The notes under the pieces were generated by a model, which saw only the letters and a list, made by a program, of their open reading frames with translations, had not been told where the DNA came from and did no database searches. 42,650 nucleotides of DNA from Lachnospiraceae bacterium (GTDB taxonomy: Bacteria; Bacillota; Clostridia; Lachnospirales; Lachnospiraceae): NCBI GenBank assembly GCA_021202465.1, contig JAJQCZ010000049.1, positions 1 through 42,650 on the forward strand. The letters run 5' to 3'. Positions 30,869 to 40,415 of this stretch are shown piece by piece (position 1 is the first letter of the stretch; the number at the start of each line of letters is the position of its first letter). Position numbers and translations under genes: made by a program.

Positions 30869-32233
30869 TCAGTTCTTAAAGCTGTGGATCGGCGCAGGGA
30901 TCCGACCGCCCCGGCTGACGAATTCCTCGCAGGAATAGCCGTTGACCGGCATGATCGGCGCATAGCCCAGCAGGCCGCCGAATTCCACGGTCTCGCCCAC
31001 GCCCTTGCCGATGACAGGGATGAGCCGGACCGCCGTGGTCTTGGCATTGACCATACCGATCGCCGCCTCGTCGGCGATGATGCCGGAAATGGTCGCGGGG
31101 GAGGTATCGCCGGGAATGGCGATCATGTCCAGTCCGACGGAGCAGACGCAGGTCATGGCTTCGAGCTTCTCCAGCGTCAGCGCCTGGCGGTTCACCGCGT
31201 CGATCATTCCCTGGTCCTCGCTGACCGGGATAAAGGCACCGCTGAGTCCTCCCACGTAGGAGGATGCCATGACGCCGCCCTTCTTTACTTGGTCATTGAG
31301 CAGCGCCAGCGCCGCGGTCGTTCCGGGCGCACCAACAGATTCCAGTCCCATTTCCTCCAGGATTCCGGCCACGGAATCACCCACCGCCGGGGTGGGAGCC
31401 AGAGACAGGTCAATGATGCCGAAGGGAATCCCCAGCCGCGCGGAGGCCTCCTGCGCCACCAGCTGTCCCACGCGGGTCACCTTGAAGGCCGTGCGCTTGA
31501 CAGTCTCACAGAGCACCTCAAAGCTCTCGCCGTGAATGCTCTCCAGCGCCGTCTTCACCACGCCGGGGCCGCTGACACCCACGTTGATGACGGCGTCCCC
31601 CTCGGTCACGCCGTGAAAGGCGCCCGCCATGAAGGGATTATCATCCGGCGCGTTGCAGAATACCACCAGCTTGGCGCAGCCCAGAGAATCCTGGTCAGCC
31701 GTGGCCTCGGCAGTGGCCTTCACCACTTCGCCCATGAGCTTCACCGCGTCCATGTCGATACCCGTCTTCGTAGAGCCCACATTAACCGAGCTGCACACCC
31801 GCTCGGTCTGTGCCAGCGCCTGCGGAATCGACAGGATCAGGTTCCGATCCGCCTGGCTCATCCCCTTGGAGACCAGCGCCGAATAACCTCCAAGGAAATT
31901 CACGCCCACCTCCCGGGCCGCCCGGTCCAGTGTGCGGGCAATCGTAACAAAATCCTCCGGGCTCTGGCAGGCCGCGCCGCCCACCAGGGCGATCGGCGTG
32001 ACCGAAATGCGCTTATTGACGATAGGAATTCCGTATTCCCGCTCAATATCCTGCCCGGTCTTTACCAGGTCTTTGGCGTAGCGGGTGATTTTCTCGTATA
32101 TTTTCTGATTGAGGCGGTCGAGATCCGGGTCGCAGCAGTCCAGCAGACTGATTCCCATGGTAATGGTGCGGACGTCCAGCTTCTCCTCCTCGATCATCCG
32201 GTTTGTCTCAATCACTTCACTGATATTGATCAT
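30869..32233 (-). CDS. PFL-family protein, UPF0210 (DUF711)
   Basis: A 454-residue protein of the UPF0210/DUF711 family, full length. Typical segments are [77 protein letters not shown] and [20 protein letters not shown]. The family has a pyruvate-formate-lyase-like fold but no defined reaction. It is almost always paired with an ACT-domain UPF0237 gene, as here (51 bases upstream). The pair is therefore thought to act together, with the ACT protein as a possible amino-acid or ligand sensor. AAAGGAAAG precedes the ATG and a strong terminator ends the transcript. Confidence 0.93.
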   Translation of the reverse strand: MINISEVIETNRMIEEEKLDVRTITMGISLLDCCDPDLDRLNQKIYEKITRYAKDLVKTGQDIEREYGIPIVNKRISVTPIALVGGAACQSPEDFVTIARTLDRAAREVGVNFLGGYSALVSKGMSQADRNLILSIPQALAQTERVCSSVNVGSTKTGIDMDAVKLMGEVVKATAEATADQDSLGCAKLVVFCNAPDDNPFMAGAFHGVTEGDAVINVGVSGPGVVKTALESIHGESFEVLCETVKRTAFKVTRVGQLVAQEASARLGIPFGIIDLSLAPTPAVGDSVAGILEEMGLESVGAPGTTAALALLNDQVKKGGVMASSYVGGLSGAFIPVSEDQGMIDAVNRQALTLEKLEAMTCVCSVGLDMIAIPGDTSPATISGIIADEAAIGMVNAKTTAVRLIPVIGKGVGETVEFGGLLGYAPIMPVNGYSCEEFVSRGGRIPAPIHSFKN

Positions 32234-32284
32234 GGTGTCTTTCCTTTCATGAAACGATTGTCCTGAGAATCGCTCCGCGCCGCA

Positions 32285-32557
32285 CTACAGCCGGTGCATG
32301 CGGTCGAAGATTTCTTCCTTCTGGCAGCGGATGCGCACGCCGATCTCCTCGCCCAGGCGCTCCAGCTCCTCCGCCAGCTGGCTGTGCTCCTTCGCAGACT
32401 GATTGGCGTCCACGACCATCATCATATTGAAGAAACCGTCCACAATGGTCTGGGAAATATCGAGAATGTTCACCTGATTCTCCGCCAGATATGTGCACAC
32501 CTTCGCGATGATGCCTACAGTATCCTTTCCAACCACAGTAATAATCGTCTTGTTCAT
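32285..32557 (-). CDS. ACT-domain protein, UPF0237
   Basis: A 90-residue single ACT domain. MNKTIITVVGKDTVGIIAKV and CTYLAENQVNILDISQTIVD are the classic first strand and helix of the fold, and GFFNMMMVVDANQSAKEHSQ completes the sheet. ACT domains bind amino acids or other small ligands and regulate partner proteins. The gene sits directly upstream of the UPF0210 gene, its constant companion in Clostridia and Bacilli. GGAGG lies before the ATG at 32557. The upstream gap of about 125 bases to the WalJ-like gene may hold its promoter, but I did not find clear -35/-10 boxes. Confidence 0.93.
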   Translation of the reverse strand: MNKTIITVVGKDTVGIIAKVCTYLAENQVNILDISQTIVDGFFNMMMVVDANQSAKEHSQLAEELERLGEEIGVRIRCQKEEIFDRMHRL

Positions 32558-32684
32558 GTTCGCCTCCTGCGCTGTTCAATCTCTCTTTACACGGCATAAA
32601 ACCGTTTTTTGCTTTCCCCTGCTTCGCATTCGTCGGCATATTTCTCCATGCCGCACACGTTCAAAGCATTGTTTCGAAGCTCTC

Positions 32685-33482
32685 TCACCACGCCACGCAG
32701 GAACTCATCTGCGTCCGCGGCGCCACCTGAATCGAAAAATCCGACGCCCGGTAGGGGCAGTCACCCAGGGAAATCTCCATCTTCACGGTCTCCAGAGCCA
32801 GCTCCGGGTAATTGTTCTCCTTGCTGAGATGCCCCAGGAACACCGCCCGCATCCGGTCATGAAGAATGTGCGTGAGAAGCTGTCCGGCCGCCTCGTTGCA
32901 CATATGCCCCCGGTCGCTGAGGATCCGCTGCTTCAGCGGATAGGGGTAAGGTCCCACCTGCAGCATCCGCACATCGTGATTCGCCTCCACCAGCACCGTA
33001 TCCAGCTCCTGCAGCTCTCCGATGATCCTCTCATCGTATTCGCCCAGGTCGGTCACCACCGCCGTCCGCTTCGCCCCGCAGGTGATCCGGTAGGTCACCG
33101 GATCCACCGCATCATGGGAAATGGCGAAGGGATGCACCGTCAGATCACCCAGCTGAAAATCCTCTTCCTTCTCAATGGGATGAAACAGCTCCTCCGAAAT
33201 TTTTCCTAATTTATCATCGTGCTGTATCTCCGCCAGCGTGGCCTCGGTGCCGTAGATCGGCAGATGATATTTCCGGGAGAGAACCCCCAGGCCTCCCACA
33301 TGATCCCGGTGCTCATGCGTGATCAGAACGCCCTCCAGCTCCTCCGGCTTCACGTCCAGCGCATGCAGAGCCTCCGTGACGCGCTTACCGGGGATGCCGT
33401 CGTCAATCAGCAGGTGATGATTGTCCGATCCTATGTAAATGCAGTTGCCGCTGCTTCCGCTGGCAATGCTCGCAAGCCTCAT
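32685..33482 (-). CDS. WalJ/YycJ-like metallo-beta-lactamase-fold hydrolase
   Basis: A 265-residue MBL-fold protein. MRLASIASGSSGNCIYIGSD is the typical YycJ/WalJ opening, and GVLITHEHRDHVGGLGVLSR contains the H-x-H-x-D-H metal-binding motif. AISHDAVDPVTYRI, TDLGEYDE, VEANHDVRML and FLGHLSKENNYPELAL supply later ligands. WalJ is linked to the WalRK cell-wall system and to DNA-end processing in Bacilli, but this gene lies after coaE rather than near walRK, so the role is not certain. I chose the second ATG (33482), with GGAGGG upstream. It overlaps the coaE stop by four bases (ATGA), so the two are coupled. Confidence 0.88.
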   Translation of the reverse strand: MRLASIASGSSGNCIYIGSDNHHLLIDDGIPGKRVTEALHALDVKPEELEGVLITHEHRDHVGGLGVLSRKYHLPIYGTEATLAEIQHDDKLGKISEELFHPIEKEEDFQLGDLTVHPFAISHDAVDPVTYRITCGAKRTAVVTDLGEYDERIIGELQELDTVLVEANHDVRMLQVGPYPYPLKQRILSDRGHMCNEAAGQLLTHILHDRMRAVFLGHLSKENNYPELALETVKMEISLGDCPYRASDFSIQVAPRTQMSSCVAW

Positions 33483-34114
33483 GTCGCCCTCCATCCTCCT
33501 GTCGCCGTGACTTTCTCCGATAGAATATCAGATTCTAATATCGTTTGCAACTGCTTTCGCGTCTCCTCCGGAGTTCCTCCGTTCTCGATCACGCGATCGG
33601 CCAGACGGCGGAAGAGCTCCTCTGACTTCTGACTGCGCATCACGTCCAGGCATTTCTCCCGGCTGTAGCCGCGGGAGGCCATGAGGCGGCAGATCCGCAC
33701 CTCCTCCGGTGCATAAATGTACCAGATTTCCCCGCACAGCTCCCGCAGCCGCGCCTCCTCCGGCAAAGCGGTCTCATAGACGACCAGCGGTTCCTCTGCC
33801 GCGGCGATGCGCGCCCGCACCTCCCCGAACACCCGGGGATGGGTCAACGCGTTTAACTCCTGCCGCCGCACCTCGGAATGAAAGACAATCTTCGCCAGCG
33901 CGCCCCGGTCGATGGCGCCGTCCGACCCGAGGATGTTCTCCCCGAACGCCTCCGTCACGGCCCGGAAGCAGCTCCCGCCCGGTTCCATCAGCTCCCGCGC
34001 CACAGTGTCGGCCTGGATGATGCAGGCCCCCCAGCCCTCCTGCAGGAGGGTCAGCACGGTACTCTTGCCCGCGCCCACGCCGCCGGTGATACCGACCACC
34101 CTCTTCGCACTCAT
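33479..34114 (-). CDS. coaE: Dephospho-CoA kinase
   Basis: A 211-residue P-loop kinase that catalyses the last step of coenzyme A synthesis (dephospho-CoA + ATP to CoA). MSAKRVVGITGGVGAGKSTV carries the Walker A motif (GGVGAGKST), CIIQADTVARELMEPG carries the conserved D-x-V-x-R-E-L substrate-site text, FENILGSDGAIDRGAL-type text (GENILGSDGAIDRGALAKIV) and LNALTHPRVF follow in family order. I chose the ATG at 34114 because it begins the first beta strand. It lies 16 bases after polA and overlaps the WalJ-like gene by four bases. The polA-coaE order is common in Bacillota. Confidence 0.95.
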   Translation of the reverse strand: MSAKRVVGITGGVGAGKSTVLTLLQEGWGACIIQADTVARELMEPGGSCFRAVTEAFGENILGSDGAIDRGALAKIVFHSEVRRQELNALTHPRVFGEVRARIAAAEEPLVVYETALPEEARLRELCGEIWYIYAPEEVRICRLMASRGYSREKCLDVMRSQKSEELFRRLADRVIENGGTPEETRKQLQTILESDILSEKVTATGGWRAT

Positions 34115-34130
34115 TTCCACTCGCCTCGCT

Positions 34131-36776
34131 TTATTTCGTGTCAAACCAGGTATATCCGGAATTCACATCGATCTCCAGCGGTACCGCCAGCTCGGCGGCG
34201 CCCCGCATCTCCCGCGCCAGAATCTCCTGCACCTTCATTTCCTCTTCCACGGGCGCCTCGATCACCAGCTCATCATGAACCTGCAGGATGATGCGCGCCT
34301 GCAGTCCCTCGGCCGCCAGCGCCCGGTCCACGCGGATCATGGCAATCTTCATGATGTCCGCGGCGGTTCCCTGAATCGGGGAATTCATCGCCACCCGCTC
34401 CCCGAAGGAGCGCTGGGCGAAATTGCTGGACTTCAGCTCCGGGATCGGGCGGCGGCGGCCGAACAGGGTCGTCACGTACCCCTGCCTCTTCCCCTGCTCC
34501 ACCAGACCGTCCAGATAGGTCTTGACACCGGGATACGTCTCAAAATACTGCTCGATATAGGCGGCCGCTTCCTTCCGGGAAATACTCAGGTCCTCGCTGA
34601 GCCCGAAGGCGCTGATGCCGTAGACAATGCCGAAATTCACAGCCTTGGCATTCCGCCGCTGCTCCGGCGTCACTTCGTCAAAGGGAATATGAAAGACCTG
34701 CGATGCCGTCATTCGGTGGATATCCTGCTTCTCCCGGTAAGCCTCGATCAGCTTCTCATCCCCCGACATATGCGCCAGAATGCGCAGCTCGATCTGCGAA
34801 TAATCGGCATCCACGAAGAGACAGCCCGCCTCCGGCACGAACACCTTGCGGATGGCCCGCCCCAGCTCCATGCGGATGGGAATATTCTGCAGGTTCGGCT
34901 CGGTGCTGCTGATCCGCCCCGTAGCTGTGATGGTCTGATTGAAAGTCCCGTGAATGCGGTTGTCGCTGCCGATGAAAACTGCCAGACCGTCGGCATAGGT
35001 AGATTTCAGCTTGGCGAGAGTCCGGTACTCCAGAACCTTCCCCACGATGGGATGAACCGGTTTCAGCTTCTCCAGCACGTCAGCGGAGGTTGAATAGCCG
35101 GTCTTCGTCTTCTTCCCATAAGGAAGCTTCAGATCTTCAAAAAGAATCTCCCCCAGCTGCTTCGGCGAATTGATGTTAAATGTTCGCCCCGCCAGCTCAT
35201 AAATCTCCGTCTCCAGGGAAAGAATGCTCCCTGCAAGGTTCCTTCCGTACTCCGCCAGCGCCTCCCGCTCGACCCGCACTCCCGCCTTCTCCATCCGGTC
35301 CAGCGAGAAGATCAGAGGCATTTCTACCTCGGCAAACAGCCTGTCCATGCCGCTTTCCGCCAGACGCTCCCGCAGCGGCCCCGCCGCTCCGGCCAGGATC
35401 CGCGCCGCATCCGCCTCCTGCCCGGTGAGCACTGTCTCCCCCAGGCAGTCCCGGGCCACCTCATCCAGCTCATAGGCGCTCTTCAGCGGATTCAGCAGAT
35501 AGGAAGCCACCCCCGCATCAAAATAATACGGCGACTCCTGCAGATTCCATTTCTTCAGATCAGACTTCAGATTCATCACCGCCACGCAGGGCACACACTC
35601 CGCCAGACGGTTCACCGCCTCTTCCAGAAAAGCAAGCGTCAGGTCACCCTCCGCCAGCACAGACACGACCTCGCCGCGCCCCGCGGCGCAGAGCGCCGCC
35701 CCGCAGCGCTCCCGGAGCGGTTCCGGCTTCTTCTTTCCCTTCTTCGGCGCGGGGGGCTCCGCAAAGGGATTCTCCACCTCACGCTCCAGGAAAGTCAGGC
35801 CGACGCAGGACTCCTGCGCCAGCGCCGCAAAAAGTCTTTCCGCCTCCGCGCGTTCTCTCACTTCCCGGAAGGAGGTCTGCGGCCGTTCTTCCGCCGCCCC
35901 GAAGGAGGCGACATCAAAATGCTTCATCAGAGAGCGCAGCTCCAGCCGCGCCACCACCTCATAGGCCTCTTTCGTGAAGAGATTCCCCAACCGCGCCGCC
36001 TCGAAGTCCAGCTCTACCGGCGCCTCGGTGCAGATGGCCGCCAGCCGCCGGCTCATCTCAGCCAGATCAAAATGCTCCTCCAGCGCCTTCTTCGCCCGCG
36101 GCGGCCGCACCTCCTCCTGATGCGCCCGCAGGTTCTCCAGACTTCCATAGGACGCGATCAGCGCCGTCGCCGTCTTCTCGCCGATGCCCGGCACGCCGGG
36201 GATATTGTCCGAGGCATCTCCCATAAGCGCCTTCACGTCAATAAATTCCGTGGGTGTTACCCCGTATTTCTCCTTCACATCGGCCGCGAAATACATCTCC
36301 GTGACCGTGCCGCCCCCCTTGGTCTTGGGGATGCGGATGCAGGTGCGTTCCGTCGCCAGCTGCAGCAGATCCCGGTCGCCGGACACCAGCGTCACCGCGA
36401 GCCCCCGCGCCTCGGCCTGCCGTCCCACCGTCCCCAGAATATCATCCGCCTCATAGCCCGGCAGCTCAAGCAACGGCACGCCGCAGGCCGCCAGCAGCTC
36501 CTTTAACAGCGGCACCTGCTCGTGCAGCTCCGGGGGCATGGACTTGCGCGTCCCCTTATAGCCCTCATACATCTCATGGCGAAAGGTCGGCTCCCGCCGG
36601 TCGAAGGCCACCGCCAGATACTGCGGCTTCTCCTCCTCCAGCACCTTCAGCAGAATATTCATAAATCCATACACTGCGTTCGTATGGAGTCCCTCCGAAT
36701 TCGTCAGCTCCGGAATCCCGTAAAAGGCACGATTTAAAATACTGTGTCCGTCGATACACACGATCTTCTCTGCCAT
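34131..36776 (-). CDS. polA: DNA polymerase I
   Basis: An 881-residue polymerase used in Okazaki-fragment processing and repair. Residues 1-290 are the 5'-3' exonuclease (VCIDGHSILNRAFYGIPELT, YEADDILGTVGRQAEARG, ALMGDASDNIPGVPGIGEKT). Residues 300-480 form the 3'-5' exonuclease-like domain, but the D-x-E motif is replaced (CVGLTFLERE), so proofreading is probably absent, as in Bacillus and Thermus. Residues 480-881 are the polymerase: TATGRISSTEPNLQNIPIRM, DADYSQIELRILAHMSGDEK, RRNAKAVNFGIVYGISAFGL and QVHDELVIEAP with the catalytic aspartates. An inserted Lys/Pro-rich loop (PPAPKKGKKKPEP) lies in the middle domain. TGAGGA precedes the ATG. Confidence 0.97.
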   Translation of the reverse strand: MAEKIVCIDGHSILNRAFYGIPELTNSEGLHTNAVYGFMNILLKVLEEEKPQYLAVAFDRREPTFRHEMYEGYKGTRKSMPPELHEQVPLLKELLAACGVPLLELPGYEADDILGTVGRQAEARGLAVTLVSGDRDLLQLATERTCIRIPKTKGGGTVTEMYFAADVKEKYGVTPTEFIDVKALMGDASDNIPGVPGIGEKTATALIASYGSLENLRAHQEEVRPPRAKKALEEHFDLAEMSRRLAAICTEAPVELDFEAARLGNLFTKEAYEVVARLELRSLMKHFDVASFGAAEERPQTSFREVRERAEAERLFAALAQESCVGLTFLEREVENPFAEPPAPKKGKKKPEPLRERCGAALCAAGRGEVVSVLAEGDLTLAFLEEAVNRLAECVPCVAVMNLKSDLKKWNLQESPYYFDAGVASYLLNPLKSAYELDEVARDCLGETVLTGQEADAARILAGAAGPLRERLAESGMDRLFAEVEMPLIFSLDRMEKAGVRVEREALAEYGRNLAGSILSLETEIYELAGRTFNINSPKQLGEILFEDLKLPYGKKTKTGYSTSADVLEKLKPVHPIVGKVLEYRTLAKLKSTYADGLAVFIGSDNRIHGTFNQTITATGRISSTEPNLQNIPIRMELGRAIRKVFVPEAGCLFVDADYSQIELRILAHMSGDEKLIEAYREKQDIHRMTASQVFHIPFDEVTPEQRRNAKAVNFGIVYGISAFGLSEDLSISRKEAAAYIEQYFETYPGVKTYLDGLVEQGKRQGYVTTLFGRRRPIPELKSSNFAQRSFGERVAMNSPIQGTAADIMKIAMIRVDRALAAEGLQARIILQVHDELVIEAPVEEEMKVQEILAREMRGAAELAVPLEIDVNSGYTWFDTK

Positions 36777-36961
36777 CTCGTCCTCATTTCCCTGAAAAAT
36801 CAGTCATGATCTGTGACCTTTGGTCCCCTGTGTCATCATCATAGTATAACATATATTTTCCGGCAGCCAAAGGCTGTTCCGGAGAAAATTTCCCTGACAC
36901 CCGCCCGGCGCCTCCCCCGGCAAAGCCGCATAAATATCCCCGCTCTTTTTATCTCCTCCTC

Positions 36962-36990
36962 TTGTGCCACCCCGCTTCCCGTGGTATGCT
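36962..36990 (+). promoter_or_regulatory. Likely promoter of the HAD hydrolase gene
   Basis: TTGTGC (36962-36967), 17 bases, TATGCT (36985-36990), about 60 bases before the ATG. The rest of the gap 36777-37048 holds a possible polA promoter on the minus strand (TATACT with a weak -35) and nothing else I recognise. Confidence 0.5.
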
Positions 36991-37048
36991 TTACTCTGTC
37001 GCCGCCCGATTTCCGGCGGCAAACCATGACGATGCACAGGAGGACAAG

Positions 37049-37717
37049 ATGCACTTCCCCAGACTCTTTCTCTTTGATATGGACGGCCTGCTCTTCGACA
37101 CGGAGCGGCTCTTTATGGAAATTCTCGGACAGACCATGGCGGAGTATGGCTATCAACTGACCCGGGAGCGCTACATGGCCACCGTTGGTCTCTCTCAGGC
37201 GGATGTCATCGGGGTGATGAAGGGCTTTTACGGCGCGGATTATCCCTACCGGGAGATCTCTGCAATCGCACACGACCGGCTCAGCGCCCAGGCCCGCACA
37301 ACGCCTCTGCCCGTAAAGCGGGGTCTCCGCGAACTGCTTCAGTATCTGGCAGACAGCGGCCACCCCTGCTGCCTCGCCTCCTCCTCCCCCCGGGAGTCGA
37401 TTCAGGTCTATCTTGACACCTCCGGTCTGGAAAAATACTTCTCCTTTATCATGTCCGGCAGCGACCTGCCTCACTCCAAGCCGGATCCGGAGATCTTTCT
37501 TGCCTGCTGCCGCCACTACGGCGTGCAGCCCGCAGAAGCCCTGGTCCTGGAGGATTCGGAGAACGGCGTCCGGGCCGCGGTCAACGGCGGCATCCCTGTC
37601 GTTTGCATCCCCGACATGAAGAGGCCGCCGGAGGAACTGCTGGCGCAGGCCTGCCTGACCGCGCCGGACGGCTTCGCGGTTCTCGACTACCTGAAAGGGC
37701 TGCCCGCCGGCGATTGA
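37049..37717 (+). CDS. HAD-superfamily phosphatase/phosphoglucomutase-like hydrolase
   Basis: A 222-residue HAD hydrolase with an alpha-helical cap (subclass IA). Motif I is RLFLFDMDGLLFDTERLF with the nucleophile Asp and the general acid Asp two residues on. Motif II is CLASSSPRESI, motif III is HSKPDPEIFLACC and motif IV is LVLEDSENGVRAAVNGG. Relatives include beta-phosphoglucomutases and sugar-phosphate or flavin-mononucleotide phosphatases. It ends next to the rib operon, so a phosphatase acting in riboflavin synthesis is possible but unproven. AGGAGG lies before the ATG at 37049. The 3' end of the gene forms the left arm of the terminator at 37694-37737. Confidence 0.85.
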   Translation: MHFPRLFLFDMDGLLFDTERLFMEILGQTMAEYGYQLTRERYMATVGLSQADVIGVMKGFYGADYPYREISAIAHDRLSAQARTTPLPVKRGLRELLQYLADSGHPCCLASSSPRESIQVYLDTSGLEKYFSFIMSGSDLPHSKPDPEIFLACCRHYGVQPAEALVLEDSENGVRAAVNGGIPVVCIPDMKRPPEELLAQACLTAPDGFAVLDYLKGLPAGD

Positions 37718-37737
37718 TCGCCGGGCGGCAGCCCTTT
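37694..37737. terminator. Strong bidirectional terminator overlapping the HAD stop codon
   Basis: GGGCTGCCCGCCGGCGAT (37697-37714) pairs with 37717-37734 (16 of 18 positions). CTTTT follows on the plus strand and CTTT on the minus, so it serves the HAD gene and the converging rib operon. Confidence 0.85.
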
Positions 37738-37757
37738 TGCTTTACACCTTTCGCACA

Positions 37758-38222
37758 CTACTGCAGGTTCCGGATCAGGTTCACCATTTCGATGGCGGAG
37801 CAGGCCACATCGTAACCCTTATTCCCCGCCTTACTGCCGGCGCGCTCGATAGCCTGCTCAATGTTGTCCGTGGTCAGAACGCCGAACAGCGCCGGAACAC
37901 CGGTATTCAGGCTCACAGTCGCGATGCCCTTGCTGACCTCGGCGCAGACATAATCATAGTGATCGGTGGACCCCTTGATCACAGCACCCAGGCAGAGAAT
38001 CGCATCGTAGCGCCCGGATTCCGCCATCTTCTGCGCGATCAGCGGAATCTCAAAGGCTCCGGGCACCCAGGCCAGATCGATATCATCTGTAGACATGCCG
38101 TGACGCACCAGCGCGTCCTCCGCGCCCCCCACCAGCTTATTGACGATAAATTCATTGAAACGGGCGGCAACAATACCCACCTTCAGTTGTCCGGCGACTA
38201 CTTTTCCTTCTAAGGTTCTCAT
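37758..38222 (-). CDS. ribH: 6,7-dimethyl-8-ribityllumazine synthase
   Basis: A 154-residue lumazine synthase, full length. [20 protein letters not shown] is the substrate-binding start, [20 protein letters not shown] the central loop, and [20 protein letters not shown] contains the phosphate-binding G-x-T region and the catalytic histidine. [20 protein letters not shown] closes the fold. It condenses the ribitylamino-uracil from the RibD steps with the four-carbon unit from RibAB and assembles as an icosahedral or pentameric shell. It is the last gene of the ribD-ribE-ribAB-ribH operon, with AGGAGG upstream. Confidence 0.97.
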   Translation of the reverse strand: MRTLEGKVVAGQLKVGIVAARFNEFIVNKLVGGAEDALVRHGMSTDDIDLAWVPGAFEIPLIAQKMAESGRYDAILCLGAVIKGSTDHYDYVCAEVSKGIATVSLNTGVPALFGVLTTDNIEQAIERAGSKAGNKGYDVACSAIEMVNLIRNLQ

Positions 38223-38324
38223 GGCAATATCCTCCTGATTTTGTTCTTTGCGTGCAGAGACTGCACTTTTTCGTATTTCCCACTGTCGAAGATTTCCCCC
38301 GGCAGATATTTCCCTCTGATTCCT

Positions 38325-39545
38325 TTATACTTCGTCAGCGGGAATCGCGTAATTCGTCATGTGCTGCATTTTTTCCTGCTTTGTGACCAGATAGAAGAGG
38401 TCCTCCTTCCGGGCCGGAATCTGGATCGGCACCCGCTCCACGATGGAAATGCCGTACCCGGACAATCCGGAAATCTTCTTGGGGTTATTCGTCAGCAGCC
38501 GCAGCTTCTGGGCGCCGAGATCCCGGAGGATCAGCGCGCCGATGCCGTAATCCCGCATGTCGGCGGGAAATCCCAGCTTCAGATTCGCCTCCACCGTATC
38601 CAGCCCTTCTTCCTGCAGCGCATAGGCCTTCAGCTTATTGATCAGGCCGATGCCCCGGCCCTCCTGCCGCATATAGACCAGAATACCGCGGCCCTCCTTG
38701 GCGATGGCCTTCATCGAGGCGTCCAGCTGCTCGCCGCAGTCGCAGCGCCGGGAGCCCAGCACATCCCCGGTCAGGCATTCCGAGTGCACCCGGCACAGCA
38801 CCGGCTCGCCGTCCGCCACATTTCCCATGGTCAGCGCCACATGGTGCTCGCCGTTGAGCTTATTGATATACCCGAAAATGTCGAACTCACCGTATTTCGT
38901 GGGCAGCTTGGCCTTCGCCTCGCAGCGCACCAGATTCTCCCGCTCCAGACGGTAGCGCACCAGATCTGCTACAGTGATCACCGTGATCCCCCAGCGCTCC
39001 GCGTTCTCCAGCAGCTCGGTGGTCCGCATCATCGTGCCGTCCTCCCGCATGATCTCGCAGCAGAGCCCGCACTCCGTCAGCCCCGCGATCTTCATCAGAT
39101 CGACGGTCGCCTCCGTGTGGCCGGTCCGCTTGAGCACGCCGCCCTCCCGGGCCTGCAGGGGAAACATATGCCCCGGCCGCCGGAAATCTTCCGGGCGGGC
39201 ATTCGGATCCGCCGCCTTCATCGCCGTATAAGAGCGCTCCGCCGCAGAAATGCCCGTGGTCGTGTCCACATGATCGATGGACACGGTAAAGGCCGTCGAA
39301 TGATTATCCGTATTATTATCCACCATCTGGGTCAGGTGCAGCTTCTCACAGAGCTCACGGCTCATAGGCATGCAGATCAGGCCCTTGGCCTGACTCGCCA
39401 TGAAATTCACATTTTCCTGCGTGGCAAACTGCCCCGCACAGATCAGATCGCCCTCATTCTCCCGATCCGGATCGTCGATGGCGAGAATCAGCTTCCCGTC
39501 CTGCAGGTCCCGCACTGCTTCCTCGATTGTTCCCAGTTTCTTCAT
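38325..39545 (-). CDS. ribAB: Bifunctional DHBP synthase / GTP cyclohydrolase II
   Basis: A 406-residue fusion. The N-terminal half (residues 1-200) is 3,4-dihydroxy-2-butanone-4-phosphate synthase, with [20 protein letters not shown] and [14 protein letters not shown]. The C-terminal half is GTP cyclohydrolase II, with [20 protein letters not shown] (zinc cysteines), [16 protein letters not shown] and [20 protein letters not shown]. Both supply precursors of riboflavin. I chose the ATG at 39545; a TTG six bases upstream is the other option since both fit the AGGAGG site. It stands between ribE and ribH in an operon under an FMN riboswitch. Confidence 0.97.
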   Translation of the reverse strand: MKKLGTIEEAVRDLQDGKLILAIDDPDRENEGDLICAGQFATQENVNFMASQAKGLICMPMSRELCEKLHLTQMVDNNTDNHSTAFTVSIDHVDTTTGISAAERSYTAMKAADPNARPEDFRRPGHMFPLQAREGGVLKRTGHTEATVDLMKIAGLTECGLCCEIMREDGTMMRTTELLENAERWGITVITVADLVRYRLERENLVRCEAKAKLPTKYGEFDIFGYINKLNGEHHVALTMGNVADGEPVLCRVHSECLTGDVLGSRRCDCGEQLDASMKAIAKEGRGILVYMRQEGRGIGLINKLKAYALQEEGLDTVEANLKLGFPADMRDYGIGALILRDLGAQKLRLLTNNPKKISGLSGYGISIVERVPIQIPARKEDLFYLVTKQEKMQHMTNYAIPADEV

Positions 39546-39653
39546 TGTCAACCTACCTCCTGAATCTATCCTATTCGATCCATTTCATTCCTGAATCTTT
39601 CCACCGATCTTTCCACCGGCTCTCCGGAATTCCCGCTGCAGATCACATCCCGC

Positions 39654-40304
39654 TCAGAACCCGTTCTCCGCGAGAAATTCCAGCGTAATGCGGCTCTCTG
39701 CCGGTGTCTCCGACGCAGTCGGCGTCAGTAGTTTCTCCACATACTTCCCGATGACATCACACTCCAGGTTTACCGTGCTTCCCACCCGCTGCTCCGTCAG
39801 GTTCGTCTCCTGCCGGGTATGCGGAATCACCGACACCTGAAACTCCCGGTCACTGACCGCTGCAACAGTCAGGCTGATGCCATTGATCGCAATCGAACCC
39901 TTCTCGACGATATAGCGCAGCAGGCTCGCCTCCGCTGCGATCGTATACCAGATGGCATTGTCATCCTCGCGGATGGCGGTCACCGTCCCCGTCCCGTCGA
40001 TGTGGCCGGCCACCATATGACCGCCGAAGCGGCCATCCGCCGCCATGGCGCGCTCGAGGTTCACCCGGGTTCCCGGGCCTCCCTGCGCCAGACAGCTCCG
40101 TGCCAGGGTCTCCGGCATGACGTCGGCGCGAAAACCTTGCGGAGACAACGAGATCACCGTCAGACAGATGCCGTTGACCGCGATGCTGTCGCCCACCTTC
40201 GTCCCTTCCAGGACCTTCTGACAGCAAATTTCCAGCACCGCCGACCGGGCGCCCTGCTGTACATGCCGAATCTCCCCGACCTCCTCTATAATTCCCGTAA
40301 ACAT
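39654..40304 (-). CDS. ribE: Riboflavin synthase, alpha subunit
   Basis: A 216-residue enzyme made of two homologous lumazine-binding domains. The first begins MFTGIIEEVGEIRHVQQG and includes GDSIAVNGICLTVISLSPQG; the second begins near GGHMVAGHIDGTGTVTAIRE and includes KGSIAINGISLTVAAVSDRE. The duplicated V-N-G-I-C/S-L-T-V motif is the signature of the family. It converts two molecules of dimethyl-ribityllumazine to riboflavin as a trimer. GAGGAGG lies before the ATG. It is the second gene of the rib operon. Confidence 0.97.
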   Translation of the reverse strand: MFTGIIEEVGEIRHVQQGARSAVLEICCQKVLEGTKVGDSIAVNGICLTVISLSPQGFRADVMPETLARSCLAQGGPGTRVNLERAMAADGRFGGHMVAGHIDGTGTVTAIREDDNAIWYTIAAEASLLRYIVEKGSIAINGISLTVAAVSDREFQVSVIPHTRQETNLTEQRVGSTVNLECDVIGKYVEKLLTPTASETPAESRITLEFLAENGF

Positions 40305-40415
40305 GCATTCCTCCTCTCCGGATGTCTCCCTTCAAACCAGCCGTTTCACCTCACAGTAAAAATGCCTGTTCCTGTATGCGTCCACTCCAGCCAGAAGCTG
40401 AAATTCCGGCAGGTC

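Noticed and set aside
30884-32266. A 460-residue plus-strand frame opposite the UPF0210 gene
   Set aside because: The minus-strand protein is a conserved family member paired with its ACT partner; the plus frame is a His/Arg/Gly-rich shadow.
34131-36776. A phage-type or plasmid-type polymerase
   Set aside because: The domain order (5'-3' exonuclease, inactive 3'-5' domain, polymerase), length and coaE neighbour are those of chromosomal polA.
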